In this document: piece after piece, positions 7,894 to 17,193 of the stretch
How positions within the stretch are numbered: position 1 is the stretch's first letter
Layout: every line of letters begins with the position of its first letter
Assembly: GCF_900142575.1 (NCBI RefSeq)
Contig: NZ_FRBI01000001.1
Span: 311,014-375,013, forward strand
Length of the DNA stretch: 64,000 bases
From: Actinacidiphila paucisporea
GTDB taxonomy: Bacteria; Actinomycetota; Actinomycetes; Streptomycetales; Streptomycetaceae
Direction of reading: 5' to 3'
Made by a program: the position numbers and the translations under genes
The notes under the pieces: model-generated
What the model was told of the DNA's origin: nothing
Database searches by the model: none
The model's input: the letters and a program-made list of their open reading frames with translations, nothing else

Positions 7894-9009
7894 TCACCCG
7901 CGCCGGGTGAGCAGCCACGGCTCGACCACGCCGAGCCCGCGGACCGGGCGGCGCCACATCGGCTGGAGCGCGAAGCGGTATTTCTCCGCGTCGGCGGCGT
8001 CCACGTCCGCCTCGGACAGCGGCGCGTCCCCGGCCTCGGCGAGGGCCTCGGCGAAGTCGCCGTCGACCAGGACGGCGTCCCGTGGCGCTATCGAGGTCAG
8101 GCGGGACGCCAGGTTCACCGTCGTGCCGAAGACGTCGCCCATGCGGGTGGTGACCGTGCCGAAGGCCATGCCCACCCGCAGCGCAGGCATCGTCTCGTCG
8201 CCGGTCATCGTCTCGATGAGCCGGATGCCGATCTCGGAGGCCGTACCGGGGTCGTCGGCGACGAAGAGCACCTCGTCGCCGAGGGTCTTGATCAGCCGGC
8301 CGCCGTACGCGGCGACCTGGTCGGCGGCCGTGGTCTCGAAGGCCTCGACCAGCTCGCCCAGCTCCTCCTCCTCAAGGCGCCGGGTGAGCCGGGTGAAGCC
8401 GACGAGGTCGGCGAAGCCGACGGCGAGGCGGCGGTCGACGGCCTCCTCGTCGTCGGACTGGACGACCCGGCTGGTGGCGGCCGCGACCTGGCGGCGCCAC
8501 ACGTAGACGAGGAATTCCTCCAGCTCCGGCAGCAGCAGTTCGACCAGCGGGTAGGCCACCTCGGCGCGGGTCATGCCGGGCTCGGGCGGCTCGGTGAGGC
8601 CTTCGAGGAAGGAGTCGGTCTGCCAGTCGGCGAGCCGGGCGGTGGTCTGGCCGGTGGAGCGGGCCACCTGGATGGCCATCGACTCCGAGAGCAGCCCGGC
8701 CTCGACCAGGCCGGCGAGCCGCCGCAGCGCGAGCACGTCGGCCTCGGTGAGCGCCCTGGCCTGGCCGATGTCGGCGAAGCCCATGGCCCGCCAGAAGCGG
8801 GCGGCCAGGTCCATGGAGACGCCGGCGGCGCGGGCCGCCTGGAAGGGGGTGTACTGGCGGGGTGCGCCGAGGATGAGTTCTTCGAGCCGCAGCGCGAGCG
8901 GATGCTCGCCGGTGTCCGTGACGGCTTCGCCGTCCGGGTCGGCTTCCGCACCCGGATCGACGTCGGACGGCTCGTCCGGAACGGGCGGGCCCGGGTCGTC
9001 CACGCTCAT
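7894..9009 (-). CDS. cya: Class III adenylate cyclase
   Basis: Makes cAMP from ATP; in Streptomyces this orthologue affects germination and development (known for the family, recalled for S. coelicolor). The protein has 371 residues from ATG 9009. An acidic N-terminal tail (1-35) precedes an alpha-helical regulatory region (about 40-190, HPLALRLEELILGAPRQYTP onward), then the cyclase homology domain. GFADLVGFTRL carries the metal-binding Asp, KTLGDEVLF the substrate-specifying Lys/Asp region, and TTVNLASRLTSIAPRDAVL the transition-state Asn/Arg. No transmembrane helix, so soluble. A longer in-frame start exists at 9096, but the 9009 start matches the known orthologue length better. Convergent with the DeoR gene. 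Confidence 0.92.
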   Translation of the reverse strand: MSVDDPGPPVPDEPSDVDPGAEADPDGEAVTDTGEHPLALRLEELILGAPRQYTPFQAARAAGVSMDLAARFWRAMGFADIGQARALTEADVLALRRLAGLVEAGLLSESMAIQVARSTGQTTARLADWQTDSFLEGLTEPPEPGMTRAEVAYPLVELLLPELEEFLVYVWRRQVAAATSRVVQSDDEEAVDRRLAVGFADLVGFTRLTRRLEEEELGELVEAFETTAADQVAAYGGRLIKTLGDEVLFVADDPGTASEIGIRLIETMTGDETMPALRVGMAFGTVTTRMGDVFGTTVNLASRLTSIAPRDAVLVDGDFAEALAEAGDAPLSEADVDAADAEKYRFALQPMWRRPVRGLGVVEPWLLTRRG

Positions 9010-9127
9010 CGCCCGGCCCCTGAGGAACTCCTGCGCACAGCCCTTCCGATCATCGAGACGACGCAGCGAGTCCACGATACGGCAGGTGTGCCGCACCTCA
9101 CTGTCACCGGGACGCCGGCGCCCTGCG

Positions 9128-10027
9128 TCACCTGGAGGGCCGCAGGTGCACGACGTCGCCGGCGCCGACCGGCTGCTCGCCGTCCGGCCCGGCGATCACC
9201 AGCCGCCCGTCGCCGTCGACGGCGACCGCGGTGCCGGCCAGTTCGCGCCCGCCGGGCAGTTCGGCGCGCACCTGGCGGCCCAGCGTGGCGCAGCCGGCCG
9301 CGTAGGTCTGCTGGAGCCGGGAGGCGGCCGGGTCGCCGTCGGCCGCGCGCCAGGCGTCGTACCAGTCGGCGAGGGAGCGCAGGACGGCCCGCAGCAGCGG
9401 GTCGCGGTCGGTGCCCTGGGCGCCGGCCAGCGCGAGGGAGGCGGCGGTGGGAACGGGCAGCTCCTCGGTGCGCAGCGAGACGTTGACGCCGATGCCGATG
9501 ACCACGCCGGTCCCGCCGGTGCGCTCGGCGAGGATGCCGCCGGCCTTGCGCTCCTCGCCGTCGACGGTGACCAGCAGGTCGTTGGGCCATTTGAGTGCCG
9601 TGTCGACGCCGGCCGCCCGGGACAGCGCGGTGGCGGTGGCGACCCCGGCCAGCAGCGGCAGCCACCCCCAGCGGTGCACGGGCACCGGTTCGCGTACGCC
9701 GGCCGCCATCCCTGCGCCGCCGCGGCCGTCGGGGGCGGGCGCCGCCTCGCCCGGCCGCAGCAGCACCGAGAGGAACAGCCCCGACCTGGCGGGCGCCGAC
9801 CAGCGGCGGTCCAGGCGGCCGCGCCCGGCGGTCTGCTCCTCGGCGACCAGCACCGCGCCCTCCGCGGCGCCCTCGGCGGCCCTGGCGGTCAGGTCGCTGT
9901 TGGTGGAGCCGGTCGCCTCGACCACGTCGAGCGCGGTCCACAGCGAGTCGGGGGTGACCACGGCTCGGCGCAGCGCCGCGGCGTTGAGCGGCGGTCGGGC
10001 GAGGTCGGACCAGCGGCTGGACGTCAT
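9128..10027 (-). CDS. birA: Biotin--[acetyl-CoA-carboxylase] ligase
   Basis: Activates biotin as biotinyl-AMP and attaches it to the biotin carboxyl carrier lysine, here presumably AccA2 (13890-15647). The 299-residue protein lacks an N-terminal helix-turn-helix, so it is a class I, non-repressor ligase. Motifs: TGSTNSDL (about 39), EEQTAGRGRLDRRW (biotin/adenylate loop, about 63-76), SVLLRPGE, LKWPNDLLV (about 146), ERKAGGILAE and VIGIGVNVSL. The C-terminal SH3-like domain begins near AAGCATLGRQVRAEL. Divergent from pccB with 189 bp between them, which fits co-regulation of the ligase and its substrate complex. Confidence 0.93.
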   Translation of the reverse strand: MTSSRWSDLARPPLNAAALRRAVVTPDSLWTALDVVEATGSTNSDLTARAAEGAAEGAVLVAEEQTAGRGRLDRRWSAPARSGLFLSVLLRPGEAAPAPDGRGGAGMAAGVREPVPVHRWGWLPLLAGVATATALSRAAGVDTALKWPNDLLVTVDGEERKAGGILAERTGGTGVVIGIGVNVSLRTEELPVPTAASLALAGAQGTDRDPLLRAVLRSLADWYDAWRAADGDPAASRLQQTYAAGCATLGRQVRAELPGGRELAGTAVAVDGDGRLVIAGPDGEQPVGAGDVVHLRPSR

Positions 10028-10168
10028 GCGTCCACCCTACGAGCGCGGCCGCCGGTGACACGCCGGGCCGGGGGAGTGCCGCCGCCCGCTCGGGGGCACG
10101 GTGGTGCAGTGTGGTGAACGCCGCAGTGCCCGTACCCGAGAGTCGCCACTACGCTACGGAACACAGCG

Positions 10169-10183
10169 TTACTCACGAGTTAA
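10169..10183. promoter_or_regulatory. Operator-like motif TTACTCACGAGTTAA upstream of pccB
   Basis: Imperfect palindrome centred on CTCACGAG, 34 nt before the pccB start. The 11-mer TACTCACGAGT recurs at 13511-13521 in the region upstream of accA2. Arms of the TACTC/GAGTA kind resemble TetR-family operators. No regulator gene is adjacent. Confidence 0.5.
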
Positions 10184-10216
10184 GAAGAGCCGCCGAGAGC
10201 AGGAGAGCCAACCTCC

Positions 10217-11806
10217 ATGGCCGAGCCGGACCACGACATCCACACGACCGCGGGGAAGCTCGCGGACCTCCGCCGCCGTATCGAGGAGGCCAACCACGCG
10301 GGATCCGGGCGGGCGGTGGAGAAACAGCACGCCAAGGGCAAGCTGACCGCCCGTGAGCGGATCGAACTCCTGCTGGACGACAACTCCTTCACCGAACTGG
10401 ACGAGCTGGCCAGGCACCGCTCGACCAGCTTCGGCCTGGAGGCCAACCGCCCCTACGGCGACGGCGTCGTCACCGGCTACGGCACCGTCGAGGGCCGCCC
10501 GGTCGCGGTCTTCTCGCAGGACTTCACGGTCTTCGGCGGCGCGCTCGGCGAGGTCTACGGCGAGAAGATCGTCAAGGTGATGGACTTCGCGCTGAAGACC
10601 GGCTGCCCGGTCATCGGCATCAACGACTCGGGCGGCGCCCGCATCCAGGAGGGCGTCACCTCGCTCGGGATGTACGGCGAGATCTTCCGCCGCAACACCC
10701 ACGCCTCCGGGGTGATCCCGCAGATCAGCCTGATCATGGGTCCGTGCGCGGGCGGCGCGGTCTACTCCCCGGCCATCACCGACTTCGTGGTGATGGTGGA
10801 TCAGACCTCGCACATGTTCATCACGGGTCCCGACGTGATCAAGACGGTGACCGGCGAGGACGTCGGCATGGAGGAGCTGGGCGGCGCGCGCACCCACAAC
10901 TCCACCTCGGGCAACGCCCACCACCTGGCCGGCGACGAGAAGGACGCCTTCGAGTACGTCAAGGCGCTGCTGTCGTACCTGCCGAGCAACAACCTGGAGG
11001 AGGCGCCCTCCTTCGCCGCCGCCGCGGACCTGGAGGTCACCGCGGAGGACCTGGAGCTGGACACGCTGATCCCGGACTCGGCGAACCAGCCCTACGACAT
11101 GCACAAGGTCATCGAGCACGTGCTGGACGACGCCGAGTTCCTGGAGACCCAGGACCTCTTCGCGCCGAACATCATCACCGGCTTCGGCCGGATCGAGGGC
11201 CGTCCGGTCGGCGTGGTGGCCAACCAGCCGCTGCAGTTCGCCGGCTGCCTGGACATCAACGCGTCGGAGAAGGCCGCGCGCTTCGTGCGGACCTGCGACA
11301 GCTTCAACGTCCCCGTGGTCACCTTCGTCGACGTCCCGGGCTTCCTCCCCGGCACCAGCCAGGAGTGGGACGGCATCATCCGGCGCGGTGCCAAACTGAT
11401 CTACGCCTACGCCGAGGCCACGGTTCCGCTGATCACGATCATCACCCGTAAGGCGTACGGCGGCGCCTACGACGTGATGGGCTCCAAGCACCTGGGCGCG
11501 GACCTCAACCTGGCCTGGCCCACGGCCCAGATCGCCGTGATGGGCGCGCAGGGGGCCGTCAACATCCTGCACCGCCGCACCCTGGCCGAGGCGGAGAGCC
11601 CGCAGGCCGCCGATGAGCTGCGCCAGCAGCTCATCACCGACTACGAGGACCACCTGCTCAACCCCTACATCGCCGCCGAGCGGGGCTACATGGACGCGGT
11701 CATCGCGCCCTCGCAGACCCGCGCGCAGCTGGTCAAGGCGCTGCGGACGCTGCGCAACAAGCGGGAGAGCCTGCCGCCGAAGAAGCACGGCAACATCCCG
11801 CTGTAG
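10217..11806 (+). CDS. pccB: Propionyl-/acyl-CoA carboxylase beta subunit (carboxyltransferase)
   Basis: Carboxyltransferase subunit of the actinobacterial acyl-CoA carboxylase: moves CO2 from biotin on AccA2 to propionyl- or acetyl-CoA, giving methylmalonyl- or malonyl-CoA. 529 residues, normal family length. The N-terminal crotonase-like half contains [13 protein letters not shown], the oxyanion glycines GGARIQEG (about 140) and [12 protein letters not shown]. The C-terminal half contains [14 protein letters not shown] and [16 protein letters not shown]. The residue at the specificity position after the [13 protein letters not shown] loop is in the segment [10 protein letters not shown]; Asp here is typical of propionyl-CoA preference. 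A clear AGGAGAG lies upstream of ATG 10217. Followed by accE, making a pccB-accE operon. Confidence 0.95.
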   Translation: MAEPDHDIHTTAGKLADLRRRIEEANHAGSGRAVEKQHAKGKLTARERIELLLDDNSFTELDELARHRSTSFGLEANRPYGDGVVTGYGTVEGRPVAVFSQDFTVFGGALGEVYGEKIVKVMDFALKTGCPVIGINDSGGARIQEGVTSLGMYGEIFRRNTHASGVIPQISLIMGPCAGGAVYSPAITDFVVMVDQTSHMFITGPDVIKTVTGEDVGMEELGGARTHNSTSGNAHHLAGDEKDAFEYVKALLSYLPSNNLEEAPSFAAAADLEVTAEDLELDTLIPDSANQPYDMHKVIEHVLDDAEFLETQDLFAPNIITGFGRIEGRPVGVVANQPLQFAGCLDINASEKAARFVRTCDSFNVPVVTFVDVPGFLPGTSQEWDGIIRRGAKLIYAYAEATVPLITIITRKAYGGAYDVMGSKHLGADLNLAWPTAQIAVMGAQGAVNILHRRTLAEAESPQAADELRQQLITDYEDHLLNPYIAAERGYMDAVIAPSQTRAQLVKALRTLRNKRESLPPKKHGNIPL

Positions 11807-11860
11807 AGCGGCGGGAGCGGCGGGAGCGGCGGGAGCGGCGGGAGCGGCGGGAGCGGCAGG
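11807..11860. repeat. 9-bp tandem repeat AGCGGCGGG, six copies
   Basis: Five perfect copies and one with a single mismatch begin at once after the pccB stop codon and lie 68 nt before accE. Probably slippage-derived; it could alter pccB/accE mRNA spacing between strains. Confidence 0.9.
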
Positions 11861-11927
11861 GCAGCGGGGACAGCGGGGCGTCAGGGCATCAGAGCGGGCA
11901 GGGCACCGACCGGGAAGGAACGATTCC

Positions 11928-12146
11928 GTGGTGATCAAGGTGGAGCGCGGCAGGCCGACGCCGGAGGAGCTGGCCGCCGTCGTGGCGCTGGTCCAGGCGC
12001 GGGTCGCGGCGCTGGAGGTCGAGCAGGACGGCCCGGCCGGTCGCCCCGCCGGCTGGTCGGCCCCGGCCCGCAACGTCCCGCGGGCGCTGCCCGCCCCCGG
12101 CCCGGGCGCGTGGCGGATGTCGGCGTGGCCGGGCGGCCCGGCCTGA
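11928..12146 (+). CDS. accE: Acyl-CoA carboxylase epsilon subunit
   Basis: Small accessory subunit (72 residues) that binds the beta subunit and stimulates actinobacterial acyl-CoA carboxylases. It begins VVIKVERGRPTPEELAAVVA, the typical epsilon signature, and keeps a central helix ALVQARVAALE. The C-terminus is Pro/Ala-rich and ends in SAWPGGPA. Start GTG 11928, with GGGAAGGAA 8 nt upstream; GTG 11931 is equivalent. Same strand as pccB with 121 nt between, so probably co-transcribed. Confidence 0.88.
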   Translation: MVIKVERGRPTPEELAAVVALVQARVAALEVEQDGPAGRPAGWSAPARNVPRALPAPGPGAWRMSAWPGGPA

Positions 12147-12165
12147 ACTGCCCGGCCTGAGCGAC

Positions 12166-12201
12166 CCGCCGCGGCTGAGTACGCGTACTCAGGCGCGGCG
12201 G
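12166..12201. terminator. 36-bp near-perfect palindrome between accE and small membrane protein gene
   Basis: The core CTGAGTACGCGTACTCAG (12175-12192) is a perfect 18-bp palindrome, extended by CCGCCGCG and CGCGGCGG arms with one mismatched pair. As RNA it forms a very stable stem, 19 nt past the accE stop, so it may terminate accE transcription. As DNA it could equally be an operator, 25 nt before the next start codon. The two readings cannot be separated from sequence. Confidence 0.55.
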
Positions 12202-12226
12202 TGCCCCCCGGAGCAACCTGGGAGAC

Positions 12227-12358
12227 ATGTTGTGGCCGGACGATCAACGCGACGAGCCCTCCGCGGAGATGCGGCACGCTCTGAAGATGCTGCGCCGGGC
12301 GATGCTGGTCGCCGCGGTGGTCGCGGGGCTGATGGCCCTGGCGCTGCTGCGATGGTGA
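12227..12358 (+). CDS. Small single-pass membrane protein (MmpB-like)
   Basis: A 43-residue protein: acidic, hydrophilic N-terminus ([20 protein letters not shown]), basic LRRAM, then one hydrophobic helix ([15 protein letters not shown]) ending RW, so N-in or short-loop topology. GGGAG lies 6 nt before ATG 12227. The size, the MLW-D/E-rich start and the position between accE and maf recall the short Streptomyces protein annotated as morphogenic membrane protein MmpB; this is from memory and not certain. The codon pattern is third-position G/C rich, consistent with a real gene. Confidence 0.7.
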   Translation: MLWPDDQRDEPSAEMRHALKMLRRAMLVAAVVAGLMALALLRW

Positions 12359-12419
12359 GCGCCACCGGACGTACGGGGACGGGCGTCCGGCGGCCGGTGG
12401 CGCTGCCTACGATGGTGCG

Positions 12420-13028
12420 ATGACGTCGAATCGCCGCGTGCTCGTCCTCGCCTCCGCCTCCCCCGCCAGGCTCGGCCTGCTCAAGCAGGCCGGGTTCGAC
12501 CCGCGGGTGCTGGTCAGCGGGGTGGACGAGGACGCGATCAGCGCGGACAGCCCCGCCGAGCTGGCCCGGGTGCTGGCCGAGGCGAAGGCCGCCGCGGTGG
12601 CGTCCGGCGGCATGCTGGACGGCGGCGAGATCGTCGTGGGCTGCGACTCGGTGCTCGACCTGGACGGCGAGGCGCTGGGCAAGCCCGCCGACGCCGCCGA
12701 GGCGACCGCCCGCTGGCAGGCGATGCGCGGCCGCTCGGGCGTGCTGCGCACCGGCCACTGCGTGATCGACACCGCCGACGGCCGCCAGGTGTCGGCGACG
12801 GCGTCCACGACCGTGCGGTTCGGGACCCCGGACGACGCCGAGGTCGCCGCCTACGTGGCCAGCGGCGAACCGCTCCACGTGGCGGGCGCCTTCACCCTGG
12901 ACGGCCGCTCCGCGCCCTTCGTGGAGGGCGTCGACGGCGACCCGGGCAATGTCATCGGCCTGTCGCTGCCGCTGCTGCGCTCGCTGCTGTCCGACCTCGG
13001 GGTGCGGATCACGGACCTGTGGACGTGA
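12420..13028 (+). CDS. maf: Maf/YhdE-family nucleoside triphosphate pyrophosphatase
   Basis: Cytosolic 202-residue house-cleaning pyrophosphatase that hydrolyses non-canonical or modified nucleotides to monophosphates. Family motifs: [18 protein letters not shown] (residues 7-24; the usual S-x-R-R is SPAR), [26 protein letters not shown] (about 77-94, catalytic Asp), [15 protein letters not shown] and [29 protein letters not shown]-like C-terminal core. Start ATG 12420. The 3' end overlaps the convergent 13009-13470 gene by 20 nt. Confidence 0.92.
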   Translation: MTSNRRVLVLASASPARLGLLKQAGFDPRVLVSGVDEDAISADSPAELARVLAEAKAAAVASGGMLDGGEIVVGCDSVLDLDGEALGKPADAAEATARWQAMRGRSGVLRTGHCVIDTADGRQVSATASTTVRFGTPDDAEVAAYVASGEPLHVAGAFTLDGRSAPFVEGVDGDPGNVIGLSLPLLRSLLSDLGVRITDLWT

Positions 13029-13470
13029 CCGGGGCGCCGGGCGCCGCCGGCGGAGCGGCGGGCGGGGCGGCCTCCTGACGGTCCTCGGGTGCGTAGAGCA
13101 GCAGCGTGCCGACCAGCAGGGCGAGGACCAGCATCAGCACCACGAAGGCGTACCAGCCGACCAGGCCGACCACGATCGCGCCGACCACGCCGTGCACCAC
13201 CGCGCAGACGATGAGCACGATGCGGCCCACCCGGCCGGACATCCGGTCGCGCAGCGCGATACGGGCCACCAGGACCGCGCAGGTGATCAGGAAGAGGGCG
13301 AACAGCCCGCCGCCCACCCAGGATCCGGCAGCCATGGCGTCGGGGTCGAGCCCGCCGAGGGACATCTTCTGGTGCCGTACGGCCAGGCCCATGATCCAGT
13401 TCACGAAGCCGATCGTGAGGGCTTCGAGCACCAGGACCACGGCGGTGCCGACGGCTATACCTCTGCGCAC
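13009..13470 (-). CDS. Four-helix integral membrane protein of unknown function
   Basis: A 153-residue membrane protein. Hydrophobic helices lie at about 4-28, 52-70, 80-104 and 108-127, with a Pro/Ala-rich C-terminal tail (about 130-153). It follows maf in convergent orientation, and the last 20 nt overlap. I recognise it only as a conserved type of neighbour of maf in Streptomyces, without known function. The operator-like TACTCACGAGTA lies 41 nt upstream of its start (13511-13522). Confidence 0.75.
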   Translation of the reverse strand: MRRGIAVGTAVVLVLEALTIGFVNWIMGLAVRHQKMSLGGLDPDAMAAGSWVGGGLFALFLITCAVLVARIALRDRMSGRVGRIVLIVCAVVHGVVGAIVVGLVGWYAFVVLMLVLALLVGTLLLYAPEDRQEAAPPAAPPAAPGAPVTSTGP

Positions 13471-13510
13471 ACTTGTCCCCCTCCGCGGCCGAATCCTGCG
13501 CGTCGCAGGC

Positions 13511-13522
13511 TACTCACGAGTA
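13511..13522. promoter_or_regulatory. Operator-like palindrome TACTCACGAGTA
   Basis: Perfect 5-bp arms TACTC/GAGTA about AC. It shares TACTCACGAGT with the site upstream of pccB. It lies 41 nt before the leftward membrane protein gene and 368 nt before accA2, so which gene it serves is unclear. Confidence 0.5.
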
Positions 13523-13889
13523 AGAGCGCGGGCAAGGGTCCGCGCACCGGCCGGCGGCCGACGGCGGGTCACCGGCCGCCCGCCGGGGGGCCGGCGGCGC
13601 GCGGGGCGTCACTCTTCAGGGCGAGCCGGCCGCAAAGTTTTCGCGCACTATTCGTGGGGTTCCCACAAAAGAACGTCAGCGCGGTGCACGGACTTCAAGC
13701 GAGTTGCCCCCCACGCCCGGTAGTGCGGGACATCGGTGGGAGCGGGGCCGTACCGTGGACTGAGCAGGCGTTCACGGGTTGTTGTGGCCCGTGGATCACC
13801 CTCCGTGTGGGCAAGCTCACGTGCAGGGGTGCCTCGGCACCAAGTGTGGCCAGTACCTAAACTCGGCTTGTTTCATGGAGGGAGCCATC
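13523..13889. other. 367-bp non-coding region upstream of accA2
   Basis: No gene seen. It contains GC-rich inverted segments (13540-13600), a TGGGGTTCCCACA mini-palindrome near 13654-13666, and a -10-like TAAACT at 13858-13863 just before the accA2 ribosome binding site. The long leader may carry regulation of accA2, but nothing matches a riboswitch I know. Confidence 0.5.
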
Positions 13890-15647
13890 GTGCGCAAGGT
13901 GCTCATCGCCAACCGCGGTGAAATCGCAGTACGCGTCGCCCGTGCCTGCCGGGATGCCGGGATCGCCAGCGTAGCCGTCTACGCGGACCCCGATCGGGAC
14001 GCGCCGCATGTCCGCGCGGCCGACGAGGCGTACGCACTGGGCGGCGACACACCAGCCACCAGTTATCTGGACTTCGCGAAGGTGCTCGGGGCGGCCGCCG
14101 AGTCGGGGGCCGACGCCGTGCACCCCGGCTACGGCTTCCTGTCGGAGAACGCCGAATTCGCGCAGGCGGTGCTCGACGCCGGTCTGACCTGGATCGGCCC
14201 GCCGCCGCAGGCGATCCGCGACCTGGGCGACAAGGTCGCCGCGCGGCACATCGCCCAGCGGGCCGGTGCGCCGCTGGTCGCCGGCACGCCCGACCCGGTC
14301 TCGGGCGCCGAGGAGGTCGTGTCCTTCGCCAAGGAGCACGGCCTGCCGATCGCCATCAAGGCCGCCTTCGGCGGTGGCGGGCGCGGCCTGAAGGTCGCCC
14401 GCACCCTGGAGGAGGTCCCCGAGCTGTACGACTCGGCGGTGCGCGAGGCGGTCGCCGCCTTCGGGCGCGGCGAGTGTTTCGTGGAGCGCTACCTGGACCG
14501 CCCGCGGCACGTCGAGACGCAGTGCCTGGCCGACACCCACGGCAATGTCGTGGTGGTCTCCACCCGCGACTGCTCGCTCCAGCGCCGCCACCAGAAGCTC
14601 GTCGAGGAGGCCCCGGCCCCCTATCTGACCGAGGAACAGAACGCGCAGCTGTATGCCGCGTCGAAGGCGATCCTGCGCGAGGCGGGCTACGCCGGCGCGG
14701 GCACCTGCGAATTCCTCGTCGGCCAGGACGGCACGATCTCCTTCCTGGAGGTCAACACCCGCCTCCAGGTCGAGCACCCGGTCACCGAGGAGGTCTCCGG
14801 CATCGACCTGGTGCGGGAGATGTTCCGGATCGCCGACGGCGAGGAGCTGGGGTACGACGACCCGCCGCTGCGCGGCCACTCCTTCGAGTTCCGCATCAAC
14901 GGCGAGGACCCGGGCCGCAACTTCCTGCCCGCGCCCGGCACCGTGACCCGCTTCAGCGCGCCCTCCGGACCCGGTGTGCGGCTGGACGCGGGTGTCGAGG
15001 CGGGCAGCGTCATCGGCCCGGCCTGGGACTCGCTGCTGGCCAAGCTGATCGTCACCGGCGCCACCCGGGAGCAGGCGCTCCAGCGGGCGGCCCGGGCGCT
15101 GAACGAATTCCAGGTCGAGGGCATGGCCACCGCGATCCCCTTCCACCGCGCGGTGGTCAGGGACCCGGCGTTCGCGCCGCCGCAGGGCCCCTTCACCATC
15201 CACACCCGGTGGATCGAGACCGAGTTCGTCAACACGATCCCGCCCTTCACCGGTCCGGCGCTGGACGAGGAGGAGGCCCAGGGCCGCGAGACGGTCGTGG
15301 TCGAGGTCGGCGGCAAGCGCCTCGAGGTGTCGCTGCCCGCGTCGCTGGGCATGACGCTGGCCCGCACCGGACTGGCCGCGGGCGCCAAGCCCAAGCGGCG
15401 GGCGGCGGCCAAGGCCGGCGTTGCGGCGTCCGGCGACTCGCTGGCCTCGCCGATGCAGGGCACCATCGTCAAGGTCGCGGTCGAGGAGAACCAGCAGGTC
15501 AGCGAGGGCGACCTGATCGTGGTGCTGGAGGCGATGAAGATGGAGCAGCCGCTCAACGCGCACCGCTCCGGCACCGTCATCGGCCTCAAGGCGGAGGTCG
15601 GCTCGTCGGTCTCCTCCGGCGCGGTCATCTGCGAGATCAAGGACTGA
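13890..15647 (+). CDS. accA2: Acyl-CoA carboxylase alpha subunit (biotin carboxylase + BCCP)
   Basis: A 585-residue biotinylated subunit that carboxylates its own biotin using ATP and bicarbonate, then passes CO2 to PccB/AccB. Domain order: biotin carboxylase N-domain ([20 protein letters not shown]), ATP-grasp ([13 protein letters not shown] near 165; [17 protein letters not shown] near 285 with catalytic Arg), C-domain ([20 protein letters not shown]), an Ala/Lys linker ([10 protein letters not shown]), and BCCP with [11 protein letters not shown] where Lys is biotinylated. Start GTG 13890: GGAGGG lies 6 nt upstream, overlapping the competing ATG 13875, which would leave no ribosome site. 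BirA at 9128-10027 is its modifying enzyme. Confidence 0.95.
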   Translation: MRKVLIANRGEIAVRVARACRDAGIASVAVYADPDRDAPHVRAADEAYALGGDTPATSYLDFAKVLGAAAESGADAVHPGYGFLSENAEFAQAVLDAGLTWIGPPPQAIRDLGDKVAARHIAQRAGAPLVAGTPDPVSGAEEVVSFAKEHGLPIAIKAAFGGGGRGLKVARTLEEVPELYDSAVREAVAAFGRGECFVERYLDRPRHVETQCLADTHGNVVVVSTRDCSLQRRHQKLVEEAPAPYLTEEQNAQLYAASKAILREAGYAGAGTCEFLVGQDGTISFLEVNTRLQVEHPVTEEVSGIDLVREMFRIADGEELGYDDPPLRGHSFEFRINGEDPGRNFLPAPGTVTRFSAPSGPGVRLDAGVEAGSVIGPAWDSLLAKLIVTGATREQALQRAARALNEFQVEGMATAIPFHRAVVRDPAFAPPQGPFTIHTRWIETEFVNTIPPFTGPALDEEEAQGRETVVVEVGGKRLEVSLPASLGMTLARTGLAAGAKPKRRAAAKAGVAASGDSLASPMQGTIVKVAVEENQQVSEGDLIVVLEAMKMEQPLNAHRSGTVIGLKAEVGSSVSSGAVICEIKD

Positions 15648-15649
15648 TC

Positions 15650-15714
15650 GGTAGGGCACACAAAGCGGCGCGGCACCCCGGACCGGGGTGCCGCGCCGCT
15701 TTGTGTGCCCTACC
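15650..15714. terminator. Bidirectional terminator with 32-bp perfect arms
   Basis: GGTAGGGCACACAAAGCGGC and onward to CCCCGG (15650-15681) is perfectly complemented by 15683-15714 with one base between. It lies 2 nt past the accA2 stop and 6 nt before the stop of the convergent exporter gene, so it can end both transcripts. Confidence 0.9.
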
Positions 15715-15720
15715 TACGGC

Positions 15721-17163
15721 TCAGTTCAGGACCTGCACGCGCGGCTGCCTGAGCGACAGCACCAGTGCCAGCGCGATGCCGGTGAAGACCGCCGACAGGG
15801 TGAAGGCGGCCGTGGCGCCGTGGATGAACGGGTTCTGGGTGTGCCGCCGCGACACCGTGCCGAAGACGGTGACGAGCACCGACAGGCCGAGGCTGCCGCC
15901 GACCTGCTGCATGGTCTGCAGCAGGCCGGACGCGGACCCGGCGTCCTTGGGCTCGACACCGGACAGGATGAAGGTGTTCAGCGGCATCACCGTCCAGCCC
16001 ATGCCGACGCCCATCAGGATCAGCGTCGGCAGGATGCCCTGCGCGTAGCCGTCGGACGCGCTCAGCTGGGTGATCCAGACGGCGCCCACGAGGGTGAGCG
16101 ACGAGCCGACGGCCGCCACCCGCTTGGCGCCGAAGCGGGCCAGGGCGTGCGGCGCGATCCTGGCGGCCAGGAAGAGCGGCCCGGCCAGCGGCAGGAAGGC
16201 GAAGCCGGTCTTCAGCGGGCTGTAGCCGAGGAAGGTCTGCAGATACTGCGTCGAGAAGTAGAAGGTGCCGAACATCCCGGCCACCAGCAGCAGCATCACC
16301 GCGTAGGCCAGCGCCCGGTTGCGGTCGGCGAACAGCCGCAGCACCACCAGCGGCCGCTCCACCCGGGTCTCGTTGACCAGGAAGGAGGCGAGCAGCGCGA
16401 CGGCGATCACGAAGGTGGTCAGCGCCCGGGTGTCGCTCCAGCTGCTCTCGCCGACCCGGATGAAGGCGTAGACCAGCGAGGCCATGCCGAGGGTGCCGGT
16501 CAGCGCGCCGGCGATGTCGAAGCGGCCGCCGCGGTGCCGCTCGGTCTCCTTGATGAAGCGCGGCGCGAGCAGCACGATGGCGATGCCGACCGGGATGTTG
16601 ACGAAGAACACCCAGCGCCAGGACCCCCAGTCGGTGAGCATGCCGCCGACGGTCAGGCCGACCGCCGAGCCCGCGCCCGAGATCGCCGAGAAGACGCTGA
16701 GCGCGCGGTTGCGCTCGCTGCCCTCGCGGAAGGAGGTGGCGATCAGCGCGAGGGTGCTGGGCGCGGCCAGCGCGGCGGCGGCGCCCTGGAAGCCGCGGGC
16801 GACCAGCAGGGTGGTCGAGTCGTTGGCTACACCGCCGGCTATCGAGGCGAGCGTGAAGGCCGCGACTCCCCAGACCAGCGCGGTACGCCGGCCGATCAGG
16901 TCGCCGATCCGGCTGCCGAGCAGCAGCAGACCGCCGAAGGCGAGGGTGTAGACGTTGAGCACCCAGGACATGCCGGTGGGCGAGAAGCCCAGGTGGGTAC
17001 CGATGCCGGGCAGGGCGACGTTCACCACGGTGGCGTCGAGAAGCAGCATCAACTGGGTACCGAGGATCGCGGCGAGGGCGAAGAATGCGTGCAAGCGGGA
17101 GGGGGCCGGCTCGCGGGTGGTGGTCGTGGTCGAGCTCTGGTCGCGCACGGCGTGCGTGGACAT
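15721..17163 (-). CDS. DHA2-family (14-TM) MFS drug exporter
   Basis: A 480-residue proton-coupled efflux transporter. Typical DHA2 motifs are the motif D1-like LLLDATVVNVALPGIG in helix 1, WVLNVYTLAFGGLLLLGSRIGDLIGRRTALVWG (motif A) between helices 2 and 3, and GPLGP-class motif C positions around GAGSAVGLTVGGMLTDW. About 14 hydrophobic helices can be counted. The N-terminal tail is Ser/Thr-rich. The divergent TetR gene and a paired inverted repeat in the shared promoter suggest substrate-induced derepression. Substrate unknown. Confidence 0.9.
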   Translation of the reverse strand: MSTHAVRDQSSTTTTTREPAPSRLHAFFALAAILGTQLMLLLDATVVNVALPGIGTHLGFSPTGMSWVLNVYTLAFGGLLLLGSRIGDLIGRRTALVWGVAAFTLASIAGGVANDSTTLLVARGFQGAAAALAAPSTLALIATSFREGSERNRALSVFSAISGAGSAVGLTVGGMLTDWGSWRWVFFVNIPVGIAIVLLAPRFIKETERHRGGRFDIAGALTGTLGMASLVYAFIRVGESSWSDTRALTTFVIAVALLASFLVNETRVERPLVVLRLFADRNRALAYAVMLLLVAGMFGTFYFSTQYLQTFLGYSPLKTGFAFLPLAGPLFLAARIAPHALARFGAKRVAAVGSSLTLVGAVWITQLSASDGYAQGILPTLILMGVGMGWTVMPLNTFILSGVEPKDAGSASGLLQTMQQVGGSLGLSVLVTVFGTVSRRHTQNPFIHGATAAFTLSAVFTGIALALVLSLRQPRVQVLN

Positions 17164-17193
17164 GGCTGCTAAGCCTCCAGCGGAGAAGACAAA

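Noticed and set aside
7756-9486. Open frame antisense to cya and running into birA
   Set aside because: Product is Gly/Arg/His low-complexity with no recognisable domain; cya and birA are certain on the other strand.
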